DNA of 64,000 bases, taken from NCBI RefSeq assembly GCF_000265365.1, contig NC_018011.1:3670240-3734239 (forward strand), read 5' to 3'. The translations under genes and the position numbers were made by a program. Source of the DNA: Alistipes finegoldii DSM 17242 (GTDB lineage: Bacteria; Bacteroidota; Bacteroidia; Bacteroidales; Rikenellaceae). Below, one piece after another: positions 25,655-32,476 of the stretch. Within the stretch, counting starts at the first letter, position 1. Each line of letters begins with the position of its first letter. The notes beneath the pieces were generated by a model. That model had not been told where the DNA came from. It saw nothing but the letters and a program-made list of their open reading frames with translations, and ran no database searches.

Positions 25655-25680
25655 AAAAAAGGGGCTTGCGCAAGCCCCTT
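25655..25680 (-). terminator. Terminator shared by fmt and the peroxiredoxin gene
   Basis: A palindrome at 25659-25680 (AAGGGGCTTG and its complement) with six A upstream, giving a T run on the minus strand right after the peroxiredoxin stop region. It probably also stops fmt transcripts. Confidence 0.85.
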
Positions 25681-25684
25681 TCGA

Positions 25685-26389
25685 TTATCCTTTGATTTCG
25701 TATCCTTTGCCGAGTTTCTTTTCGATCTCTTCCTTCGGCAGCGGGCGCGTGCAGAAGAACCAGTCATAGCACTTCACGCCTTCAGGCTGGTCGTTCATGT
25801 CCTCGCCCTTCATCGGAACGATCACCTCGTCGCCCGGACGCCAATCGGCCGGCATCGCCACGCCGAACGCGTCGATGGCCTGCAGGCCCACCAGCACGCG
25901 CTTGATTTCGTCGAAATTGCGGCCCAGCGCCAGCGGATAATAGATCATCGCCCGCAGCACGCCCTTGGGATCGACGAAGAACACGGCGCGCACGGCAGCG
26001 GTCTGGCTTTCGCCGGGCTGGATCATGCCGTAGAGATTGGCAACCTTCATCGACACGTCGTCGATAATCGGAAATTCCACCTTTATATCCTTCATGCCCT
26101 TGTATTCGATCTTTTCGCGGATCGTGCGCAGCCACGCGATATGGCTGTTGCGGCTGTCCACCGAAAGACCGATCAGCTCGCAGTTCAGCGCCTTGAACTC
26201 CGCAGTGCGGGCGCCGAAAGTAAGCACCTCCGAGGTGCAGATAGGCGTGAAATCGGCAGGGTGGCTGAAAAGAATCACCCATTTGCCTTTGTAATCGGCC
26301 GGGAAGCTGACCTTCCCCTGCGTCGTCATCGCTTCGAATGCCGGAACGGGTTCGCCCAGACGCGGCATTTGCTGTTCGTTCTTGTCCAT
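25685..26389 (-). CDS. Prx6-type peroxiredoxin
   Basis: 234 residues from ATG 26389; an upstream in-frame start adds only a basic extension of 14 residues. The peroxidatic motif PADFTPICTSE puts the active Cys at residue 51 with Thr 48. Two more Cys lie at 207 and 213 (CYDWFFC). This spacing equals that described for the archaeal thioredoxin peroxidase of Aeropyrum pernix, so a 2-Cys-like mechanism is possible. It reduces hydrogen peroxide or alkyl peroxides in the cytoplasm. No reductase gene is adjacent. Confidence 0.93.
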   Translation of the reverse strand: MDKNEQQMPRLGEPVPAFEAMTTQGKVSFPADYKGKWVILFSHPADFTPICTSEVLTFGARTAEFKALNCELIGLSVDSRNSHIAWLRTIREKIEYKGMKDIKVEFPIIDDVSMKVANLYGMIQPGESQTAAVRAVFFVDPKGVLRAMIYYPLALGRNFDEIKRVLVGLQAIDAFGVAMPADWRPGDEVIVPMKGEDMNDQPEGVKCYDWFFCTRPLPKEEIEKKLGKGYEIKG

Positions 26390-26628
26390 AACTGAATGAT
26401 TTAATGTATATGTCCGGACATGCAAAATCAATGCCCCGCATCCGCAAATTCTTCGTCGTACGCTAAGATAATAATTTTAAGAATATGTTATTCACCGATT
26501 TACGTTCCTGTACGGATCGGTCTACACAAACGGCGGATTCGCTTACGACCGCAAAAGGCAACCAATACGTCCGGTCCGAAAAATGCGAAAAAGCGGCATT
26601 CGGAGACTTCACTTTTTGAAATTATTCG
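26390..26628. other. Intergenic stretch without visible features
   Basis: Between the peroxiredoxin start and the AT-rich island I see no credible gene, strong hairpin or tRNA. GC content falls along it toward the island. Confidence 0.5.
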
Positions 26629-26636
26629 TATATTTG
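26629..26636 (+). promoter_or_regulatory. -7 element at the head of the AT-rich island
   Basis: TATATTTG, a perfect TAnnTTTG, would start a transcript near 26643 that runs through both repeat blocks and the foldback RNA. A -33 TTTG is not found at the ideal distance. Confidence 0.5.
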
Positions 26637-26648
26637 TTCGAATAACTC

Positions 26649-26773
26649 TAAAAAGCGTTGCCTATGGATATATAGTAATGATTAACTTATCGAAACACAC
26701 GTACCGTCTCCGCACTAAAAGCGCCGGTACATACATATAAAAAGCGTTAGCTTTATTTCTTGCTTATCGAAAC
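26649..26773 (+). repeat. Two direct copies of a composite repeat (TAAAAAGCGTT ... CTTATCGAAAC)
   Basis: TAAAAAGCGTT occurs at 26649-26659 and 26738-26748. In each case CTTATCGAAAC follows (26686-26696 and 26763-26773). A diverged third copy is inverted at about 26865-26908. Between the two direct copies is a hairpin with GTACCG at 26701-26706 and CGGTAC at 26725-26730. Only the second and third copies form the main RNA stem. Confidence 0.7.
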
Positions 26774-26908
26774 TTCGACAATTTCAGAGCAGACAAGAGT
26801 AAAGTGTAAACGCTCACGTTCCAACGTGGGCTTTACTCATTTATTTGTCTGCAAGGTAGTCGAAGACCTCGATAAGCAAATAAAAGTTTAGCCTGCGTTT
26901 TTTATATG
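26734..26908 (+). ncRNA. Candidate structured RNA (175 nt foldback), class unknown
   Basis: The segment folds on itself in nested stems. Outer: 26734-26743 with 26899-26908. Main: 26760-26770 with 26869-26879 (11 bp), then 26773-26779 with 26859-26865 (7 bp) across a small internal loop. Next: 26789-26796 with 26845-26852 (8 bp) and 26797-26804 with 26831-26838 (8 bp), and a tip at 26815-26818 with 26825-26828. Such a rod with a central bubble and about 175 nt resembles 6S RNA, and Bacteroidales have a 6S-like family, but I cannot confirm membership. A MITE with inverted ends is an alternative. It precedes a small AT-rich gene by 35 bp. Confidence 0.6.
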
Positions 26909-26943
26909 CCTCTCTCTTTTTTTCAAACTTCTAATTTTGTATT

Positions 26944-27150
26944 ATGGCAACTTGGATTATCAAAACATTGTTCGACATTCTTTTACCCGATGGCACCAAA
27001 ATATCAAAAGGAACCGGGGTCAATATTGTTGGGAATCATATTAATCCCATGTTCACTAATGCCGGAAGAGAAGCCGTCAAAGAAGCTTTTAAGCGCCAAT
27101 ACGGTGTTGACATTCCCTCGCATAAAATTAATAGTGGAAACATGAAATAG
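26944..27150 (+). CDS. Small protein of 68 residues, DUF6140-like
   Basis: An ATG-started frame of 68 residues in AT-rich DNA, unlike the GC-rich neighbours. The pattern G-x-x-I-x-KG-x-x-V-x-I, then NP, then NAGREAVKEAFKRQYGVDI recalls from memory the Bacteroidetes family DUF6140, which has no known function; this is a pattern match without a search. It has no signal peptide or membrane segment and is probably a small folded cytoplasmic protein. It follows the structured-RNA candidate and is closed by its own terminator. TAATTTTG at 26932-26939 could be a -7 element giving an almost leaderless mRNA, or the mRNA may start near 26643. Confidence 0.65.
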   Translation: MATWIIKTLFDILLPDGTKISKGTGVNIVGNHINPMFTNAGREAVKEAFKRQYGVDIPSHKINSGNMK

Positions 27151-27151
27151 C

Positions 27152-27183
27152 AAAAACGGGAAACATTTTTGTTTCCCGTTTTT
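27152..27183. terminator. Bidirectional terminator between the small gene and vorC
   Basis: A perfect 13-bp stem (27152-27164 with 27171-27183), loop ATTTTT, with T run on one side and A run on the other. It isolates the AT-rich island from the vor operon. Confidence 0.9.
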
Positions 27184-27203
27184 CAATCAATACCATAATA
27201 GCA

Positions 27204-27749
27204 TCATCGCACCTTGCGGATGATCTCGCCGCCGTGGCGGATGGCCTCCTCGTTGGCCGGGAGCATCTTCCACGCACGTTCGGGAAGCGACTTTTTCAAC
27301 CCGACCATCACATTCTCCATCTCGACCACGGGGCGCACTTTCAGATACCCGCCCAGGATCATCGTGTTGAACAGCTTGGCCTGGCCCATCTTCGCGCACT
27401 CGGCCGTGGCGTCGATCGAGTAAACCTCGATGTCGGTACGCACGGGGTGGCGCGTGATGCCGTTGGTATCGTAGATCAGCACGCCGCCCGGCTTTACCAT
27501 CGGTTCGAATTTCTCCATCGACTGCTGATTCAGGATGATCGCCGTATCGAATTCATGGGCGATAGGCGACGAAATCTTCCGGTCCGAAAGGATCACCGTC
27601 ACGTTGGCCGTGCCGCCGCGCATTTCGGGACCGTAAGAGGGCATCCACGTAACTTCGAAATCCTGCATGACGCCCGAATAGGCCAGTATCTTGCCCATCG
27701 AGAGGACGCCCTGTCCTCCGAATCCTGCGATAATTAAAGTCTCTTTCAT
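27204..27749 (-). CDS. vorC: 2-oxoacid:ferredoxin oxidoreductase gamma subunit
   Basis: 181 residues. The N-terminus GFGGQGVLSMGKILAYSG and the segment YGPEMRGGTANVTVILS are typical of the gamma domain of pyruvate/ketoisovalerate/2-oxoglutarate ferredoxin oxidoreductases. This subunit helps bind CoA and completes the active complex. It is the last gene of a four-gene operon in the order delta, alpha, beta, gamma. The substrate (branched-chain 2-oxoacid or 2-oxoglutarate) is not certain, so the vor name is provisional. Confidence 0.9.
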   Translation of the reverse strand: MKETLIIAGFGGQGVLSMGKILAYSGVMQDFEVTWMPSYGPEMRGGTANVTVILSDRKISSPIAHEFDTAIILNQQSMEKFEPMVKPGGVLIYDTNGITRHPVRTDIEVYSIDATAECAKMGQAKLFNTMILGGYLKVRPVVEMENVMVGLKKSLPERAWKMLPANEEAIRHGGEIIRKVR

Positions 27750-27759
27750 ATCGGTCCTC

Positions 27760-28521
27760 TTATTTTACGTCCTTGATATCGCCCAGCGGATAGAAGGGCA
27801 GCATGTTCTGCTCAAGCCACTCGTTCGACGCGACGGGCGAAAGTTTCCAGCCGCTGTTGCAGGTCGAAACGACCTCGACCAGCGAGAAGCCTTTGCCGGC
27901 CATCGAATTCTCGAACGCCTTGCGGATCGCCTTCTTGCACTTGCGCACGTTAGCCGGCGTATGCACGCTCTGACGCGTGATAAAGGTAGCGCCGTCGAGG
28001 TGGGCCATCATCTCGGCGATCTTGTAGGGATAGCCGTTCAGACGCGGATCGCGGCCGTAGGGGGTCGTCGCGGTCTTCATGCCCAGCAGGGTAGTCGGAG
28101 CCATCTGGCCGCCCGTCATGCCGTAGATGGCGTTGTTGATGTAGACCGCCACGACATTCTCGCCGCGGGCGGCCGCATGGATCGACTCCGCGGTACCGAT
28201 GGCCGACAGGTCGCCGTCGCCCTGATAGGTGAAGACCAGATTGCCGGGATGCAGCCGTTTGACGGCCGTAGCGACGGCCAGCGCGCGTCCATGCGCCGCT
28301 TCGATCCAGTCGATGTCGATGTAATTGTATGCGAATACGGAGCAGCCCACGGGCGAAACGCCCACGGTCTTCTCTTCGAGACCCATCTCTTCGATGACCT
28401 CCGCAATCAGTTTGTGTACCGTACCGTGACTACAGCCGGGGCAGTAGTGCATGACGTTGTCGGTAATGAGCTTCGGTTTGACATAAACCAGATTCTCCTT
28501 TTTGATTTCAACCTCTGCCAT
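27760..28521 (-). CDS. vorA: 2-oxoacid:ferredoxin oxidoreductase beta subunit (TPP-binding)
   Basis: 253 residues. Seen: HYCPGCSHGTVHKLIAE at the start, GCSVFAYNYIDIDW, and the thiamine diphosphate motif GDGDLSAIGTAESIHAA followed by NNAIYGMTGGQM. It carries the TPP where the 2-oxoacid is decarboxylated. It sits 5 bp from the alpha gene and 10 bp from gamma. In the KorB naming it would be korB; specificity is not visible. Confidence 0.92.
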   Translation of the reverse strand: MAEVEIKKENLVYVKPKLITDNVMHYCPGCSHGTVHKLIAEVIEEMGLEEKTVGVSPVGCSVFAYNYIDIDWIEAAHGRALAVATAVKRLHPGNLVFTYQGDGDLSAIGTAESIHAAARGENVVAVYINNAIYGMTGGQMAPTTLLGMKTATTPYGRDPRLNGYPYKIAEMMAHLDGATFITRQSVHTPANVRKCKKAIRKAFENSMAGKGFSLVEVVSTCNSGWKLSPVASNEWLEQNMLPFYPLGDIKDVK

Positions 28522-28526
28522 AGTCT

Positions 28527-29621
28527 TTACTTTTTAATCAGTTTTTCCTTGAGTGCGGCAAGCACCTCGTCGGGGGCGAACATCATACCGCCCTGACGGC
28601 CGAAATGCTCGACGGGAGCCGCGCCGTTCACGGCCAGCCGAACGTCCTCGACCATCTGACCCGCATTCAGCTCGGCGGAGAGGAAGCCCTTCACGCCGCG
28701 CGCGGCCAGTTCGGCAAGCGGCTTCTTGGGGAAAGGGTAGAGGGTGATCGGACGCAGCAGGCCGACCTTGAGTCCTTCGGCGCGCGCCATCTCGACCGTG
28801 GCCGAGCAGATGCGGGCCGACGAGCCGAACGCCACGATGACGTAATCGGCATCGTCGCAGTCGATCGCTTCGTAGCGCACCTCGTTCTCTTCGAGGGCCT
28901 TGTATTTCTCCTGAAGGCGTTTGTTGATGATCTCCATCTTCTCGGACTGCAGTTCCAGCGATGTCACGATATTGCGCTGACGGTCGGCGGGTTTGCCGTA
29001 GGTCGCCCACGACTTGCACTCGGCGGCGATCTCCTCGTCGGTCTTGCGGGGACGCTGCGGCGCGAGCACCACTTTCTCCATCATCTGTCCGATGGCGCCG
29101 TCGGCCAAAATCAGCGCCGGATTGCGGTACTTGAACGCCAGATCGAACGCGACGGCCACGTGGTCGTGCATCTCCTGCACGGAATTGGGCGCCAGCACGA
29201 TCAGGTGGAAGTCGCCGTGACCGCCGCCCTTGCAGGCTTGGAAATAGTCGCCCTGCGAAGGCTGGATGGTGCCCAGCCCCGGACCGCCGCGCTGGCAGTT
29301 GATAATCAGGCAGGGCAGCTCGGCGCCCGCCAGATAGCTAAGCCCCTCGGACATCAGGCTGACGCCGGGGCTAGACGAGGAGGTCATCACCCGTTTGCCG
29401 GTCGATGCGCCGCCGTAGACCATGTTGATCGACGAGATCTCCGATTCGGCCTGCAGCACGACCATGCCCGTGGTTTCCCACGGTTTGAGTTCCATCAGCG
29501 TCTCCATCACCTCCGACTGGGGCGTGATCGGGTAGCCGAAATATCCGTCGCAACCGTAACGGATCGCCGCATGGGCGATCACTTCGTTGCCTTTCATCAG
29601 TTTTACCTCTTTCTCTGCCAT
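28527..29621 (-). CDS. vorB: 2-oxoacid:ferredoxin oxidoreductase alpha subunit
   Basis: 364 residues. Seen: GNEVIAHAAIRYGCDGYFGYPITPQSEVMETL, the glutamate-containing loop QAESEISSINMVYGGASTGKRVMTSSSSPG, and a C-terminal segment LLRPITLYPFP typical of the alpha domain II. The subunit pairs with the TPP-bearing beta subunit; the complex oxidises 2-oxoacids to acyl-CoA and reduces ferredoxin. It matches proteins named VorB (3-methyl-2-oxobutanoate dehydrogenase) in Bacteroidetes annotations. It is 3 bp past the ferredoxin gene. Confidence 0.93.
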   Translation of the reverse strand: MAEKEVKLMKGNEVIAHAAIRYGCDGYFGYPITPQSEVMETLMELKPWETTGMVVLQAESEISSINMVYGGASTGKRVMTSSSSPGVSLMSEGLSYLAGAELPCLIINCQRGGPGLGTIQPSQGDYFQACKGGGHGDFHLIVLAPNSVQEMHDHVAVAFDLAFKYRNPALILADGAIGQMMEKVVLAPQRPRKTDEEIAAECKSWATYGKPADRQRNIVTSLELQSEKMEIINKRLQEKYKALEENEVRYEAIDCDDADYVIVAFGSSARICSATVEMARAEGLKVGLLRPITLYPFPKKPLAELAARGVKGFLSAELNAGQMVEDVRLAVNGAAPVEHFGRQGGMMFAPDEVLAALKEKLIKK

Positions 29622-29624
29622 AGC

Positions 29625-29852
29625 TTACTCGATTTTTTGACGATAAACCGTGATGACGCTGTCCGGGCAAATCACCGCGCACGAAGCGCAGCCTATGCAG
29701 GCGTCGGGATTTGCCATCCGGGCCACGGGGTAGCCCTTGCTGTTCACCTCAGCCGACATGCCCAGCACATTGCACGGACACGAAGCGACGCACACTCCGC
29801 ATCCTTTGCAGCGTTCCTTATCGACAACGACTGTTCCTTTTATTTTAGCCAT
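29625..29852 (-). CDS. vorD: 4Fe-4S ferredoxin, delta subunit of the 2-oxoacid oxidoreductase
   Basis: 75 residues from ATG 29852; the longer reading frame upstream crosses the promoter and is not credible. Two classical clusters are visible: CKGCGVCVASCPCNV and CIGCASCAVICPDSV, each with four Cys. It shuttles electrons from the catalytic subunits to free ferredoxin. First gene of the operon, with a -7 element at 29879-29886. Confidence 0.92.
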   Translation of the reverse strand: MAKIKGTVVVDKERCKGCGVCVASCPCNVLGMSAEVNSKGYPVARMANPDACIGCASCAVICPDSVITVYRQKIE

Positions 29853-29878
29853 AAGCCGTAGTTTTGTTAAGTTCCTTA

Positions 29879-29886
29879 CAAATATA
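29879..29886 (-). promoter_or_regulatory. -7 element of the vorDBAC operon
   Basis: TATATTTG on the minus strand, 27 bases before the vorD ATG at 29852. Confidence 0.6.
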
Positions 29887-29887
29887 T

Positions 29888-29905
29888 AAAAAAATCCCGA
29901 AGATT
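29888..29905 (-). terminator. Weak terminator after the 42-residue gene
   Basis: A short stem (AATC with GATT, loop around TTCG) followed on the minus strand by seven T. It would end the transcript of the small gene at 30010-30138. The stem is only 4-5 bp. Confidence 0.35.
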
Positions 29906-30009
29906 CTAAACGAATGCAACAAATCTTATCACGAAAAACGGATAAGTGAAAGCAGTGCGGCCGGAATCCAGCATCCCGAACGCTCTGCACACAAAACATT
30001 TCGGAGGTT

Positions 30010-30138
30010 TTATTCCGCCTTGGGATCGGGTCCGTATTTATTTTCGCCCCTATGGCCGCCGATGCAGAACCAGACGAGGAAAAAGAGGCTCCACACGGAA
30101 AAGACCAGCATTACTGCAAGATAGCGATTCCGGCGCAT
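30010..30138 (-). CDS. Small membrane protein (42 residues) with a DUF805-like tail
   Basis: A short frame on the minus strand from ATG 30138 to TAA at 30010-30012. The product starts MRRNRY, has one hydrophobic helix (about residues 7-27), and ends GENKYGPDPKAE. That tail closely resembles the conserved C-terminus of DUF805 (YhaH-type) membrane proteins, as recalled, but the usual four-helix body is missing. The ATG is only 4 bases past the T run of the terminator at 30143-30173, so expression must come from read-through or from a promoter inside the hairpin. It could be a degenerate remnant of a DUF805 gene. Confidence 0.6.
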   Translation of the reverse strand: MRRNRYLAVMLVFSVWSLFFLVWFCIGGHRGENKYGPDPKAE

Positions 30139-30142
30139 CCGC

Positions 30143-30173
30143 AAAAAAAAGACAGCCCGAAAAGGCTGTCTTT
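30143..30173 (-). terminator. Intrinsic terminator after the DUF1015 gene
   Basis: GACAGCC at 30151-30157 pairs with GGCTGTC at 30164-30170, extended by A-T pairs; on the minus strand eight T follow. The ATG of a 42-residue gene starts 4 bases beyond the T run. Confidence 0.88.
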
Positions 30174-30193
30174 CAATCGAACGCGGACGGCGG

Positions 30194-31438
30194 CTACTCC
30201 TCGAAGGAGTGGATCACCACGCCGGAGCGGAGTTTCGGCTCGAACCACGTCGTCTTCGGAGGCATGATGTTGCCCGTGTCGGCGATGTTGATGAGCTGCT
30301 GCATCGAGACGGGATAGAGGGCGAAAGCCGCCTTCATCTCGCCGCTGTCCACGCGGCGTTTCAGCTCGCCCAGACCGCGAATGCCGCCCACGAAGTCGAT
30401 CCGCTTCGAAGTGCGCAGGTCTTTGATGTCCAGAATCCGGTCCAGCACCAGATTCGACAGCACCGTGACGTCCAGCACCCCGATCGGGTCGTTGTCGTCG
30501 TAAGTGCCGGGCTTGGCCGTCAGGCTGTACCAACGGCCGTCGAGGTACATCGAGAAGTTATGCAGTCCCGAAGGGCGGTACTCTTCGGCGCCCTTGTCCT
30601 CGACGGTGAAGTTTTCGGCCAGCTTTTCGAGCAGCTGGGCGGAGGTCAGACCGTTCAGGTCCTTCACCACGCGGTTGTAGTCGATGATGCGTAGCTGGCC
30701 CGCGGGGAAGGTCACGGCAAGGAAGTAGCAGTACTCCTCACAACCCGTATGGTCGGGATTCCTGCGCTGGCACTCCTGTCCCACACGCGCCGCGGCGGCC
30801 GTGCGGTGATGGCCGTCGGCGACGTACAGCGCCGGAATATCCTTGAAAATCTCCGTAATACGGTTGTTGGTCTTCCTGTCGCGAATCACCCACAACTTAT
30901 GTCCGAAGCCGTCGGCGGCCGTAAAATCGTACTCAGGAGCGTTGTTTTCCACCACGCCGGCCACGATGGCGTCGATCTCGGCGTTGTCGGGATAGGCGAA
31001 AAACACCGGTTCGATATTGGCTTTCTGGTTGCGGACGTGGATCATGCGGTCCTCCTCCTTGTCGGGGCGCGTCAGTTCGTGCTTCTTGATCGCGCCCGAA
31101 AGGTAATCCTCGTAGTTGCAGCACATCGTCAGACCATACTGCGTACGGCCGTCCATCGTCTGCGCATAGATATAATAGTACTCTTCGGGATCCTGTTCGA
31201 GCCAGCCCTTTTCGCGCCATGCGCGGAAGTTTTCGACGGCCTTGTCGTAAACCTCCTGCGAATGTTCGTCCGCAATGGGGTCGAAGTCGATTTCGGGCTT
31301 GATGATGTGCAGCAGCGAACGCTCGGTGGCTTCGGCCTTCGCCTCGGCGGAGTTCAGCACGTCGTAGGGACGCGACGCCACCTCGGAAGCGTACTGTTTC
31401 GGGGGGCGTATTCCCCGGAAAGGTTTGATTCTTACCAT
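30194..31438 (-). CDS. DUF1015 family protein
   Basis: 414 residues. The N-terminus IKPFRGIRPPKQYASEVASRPYDVLN and the segments IYAQTMDGRTQYGL, ALYVADGHHRTAAAARV and LAVTFPAGQLRIIDYNRVV are typical of DUF1015. The conserved ADGHHR block resembles the ParB/sulfiredoxin-like active site, and some relatives have been proposed to be kinases, but the function here is not known. It is 24 bp after serA, as usual in Bacteroidales where serC-serA-DUF1015 form an operon. A link to serine metabolism, perhaps a kinase for serine, is inference. Confidence 0.9.
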   Translation of the reverse strand: MVRIKPFRGIRPPKQYASEVASRPYDVLNSAEAKAEATERSLLHIIKPEIDFDPIADEHSQEVYDKAVENFRAWREKGWLEQDPEEYYYIYAQTMDGRTQYGLTMCCNYEDYLSGAIKKHELTRPDKEEDRMIHVRNQKANIEPVFFAYPDNAEIDAIVAGVVENNAPEYDFTAADGFGHKLWVIRDRKTNNRITEIFKDIPALYVADGHHRTAAAARVGQECQRRNPDHTGCEEYCYFLAVTFPAGQLRIIDYNRVVKDLNGLTSAQLLEKLAENFTVEDKGAEEYRPSGLHNFSMYLDGRWYSLTAKPGTYDDNDPIGVLDVTVLSNLVLDRILDIKDLRTSKRIDFVGGIRGLGELKRRVDSGEMKAAFALYPVSMQQLINIADTGNIMPPKTTWFEPKLRSGVVIHSFEE

Positions 31439-31462
31439 ATGTTATGATTCATATGTTATACA

Positions 31463-32386
31463 CTATTTGTTCACCTGAAACCGGGTATTGCCGTTCTTGA
31501 AGAAGTCCACGATCTGATTCGCGGCGGCAAGGCCGGCGTTGATGTTGGCTTCGGCGGTCTCGGCGCCCATCTTCTTCGCCGTGGCGAACACCCGCCTGCC
31601 GAATTTTTCGTTCAGCTCGGACTGGATGCCGGCGGCGATGTCGGTAATGTATTTCAGGTCTTCGCGTTCGGTCAGGGCCTTCATCACTCCCTGCTCGTCA
31701 ATCACCTCCTTGCGGGCGGTATTGACCAGCGTCGCGCCCTTGGGCATCGACATCAGCAGGTCGTAGCCGATCGAGCCTTTGGTCTGCTCCGTCGCGGGGA
31801 TATGCAGCGAGAGGTAGTCCGAGTTCTTATACAATTCTTCGACCGAATTCACTTTTTTCACGCCGTCGGCCTCGAAAACGGCCGAATCGGTGATAAAAGG
31901 ATCGTAGGCGATCACGTTCATGCCCATCGCCTTGCCCTTGCGGCCCACCAGCCGGCCCACGTTGCCGTAAGCATGGATACCGAGGGTCTTGCCCTGAATC
32001 TCGGAACCCGTGCCGGGCGTGAAGCCGTTGCGGGCCATGAAAATCATCATGGCGAGCGCCAGTTCGGCCACGGCGTTGGAGTTCTGGCCCGGAGTGTTCA
32101 TCACCACGATGCCGCGTGCGGTAGCCGCCGCGAGGTCCACGTTGTCGTAACCGGCACCGGCACGCACCACGATCTTGAGGTTCCGCGCCGCTTCGATGAC
32201 TTCGGCCGTCACCTTGTCGCTGCGGATAATCAGCGCATCCACGTCGGCCACGGCCGAGAGCAGTTCCGATTTGTCGGTATATTTTTCGAGCAGGGCCAGT
32301 TCGTATCCGGCGCCTTCGACGATCTGACGGATGCCGTCTACGGCCTTCTTGGCAAAGGGCTTTTCCGTCGCAACCAATATTTTCAT
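31463..32386 (-). CDS. serA: D-3-phosphoglycerate dehydrogenase (short form, no ACT domain)
   Basis: 307 residues from ATG 32386 (MKILVATEKPF). It oxidises 3-phosphoglycerate to 3-phosphohydroxypyruvate in serine synthesis. Seen: RAGAGYDNVDLAAATARGIVV, the NAD-binding motif HAYGNVGRLVG, and LHIPATEQT near the catalytic Arg region. It lacks the C-terminal ACT domain of E. coli SerA, so serine feedback may not act through it. An upstream in-frame start is rejected because it would add 27 residues of low-quality sequence. It follows serC by 90 bp. Confidence 0.93.
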   Translation of the reverse strand: MKILVATEKPFAKKAVDGIRQIVEGAGYELALLEKYTDKSELLSAVADVDALIIRSDKVTAEVIEAARNLKIVVRAGAGYDNVDLAAATARGIVVMNTPGQNSNAVAELALAMMIFMARNGFTPGTGSEIQGKTLGIHAYGNVGRLVGRKGKAMGMNVIAYDPFITDSAVFEADGVKKVNSVEELYKNSDYLSLHIPATEQTKGSIGYDLLMSMPKGATLVNTARKEVIDEQGVMKALTEREDLKYITDIAAGIQSELNEKFGRRVFATAKKMGAETAEANINAGLAAANQIVDFFKNGNTRFQVNK

Positions 32387-32476
32387 ACCTGTATTTTCGA
32401 TTAAATGAATAAAATCTATGTCCGACGCCGCACGTTTCCTCGGTGTAAAGGTAAAAAAATGCGCCATGGACGGATG

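Noticed and set aside
26600..27200. Retron, IS110 bridge-RNA locus or TnpB/omega RNA
   Set aside because: No reverse transcriptase, recombinase or nuclease gene is near; the only protein is 68 residues.
29853..29999. N-terminal extension of the ferredoxin vorD
   Set aside because: It would run through the promoter -7 element, and ferredoxin subunits of this family start at the MAKIKG position.
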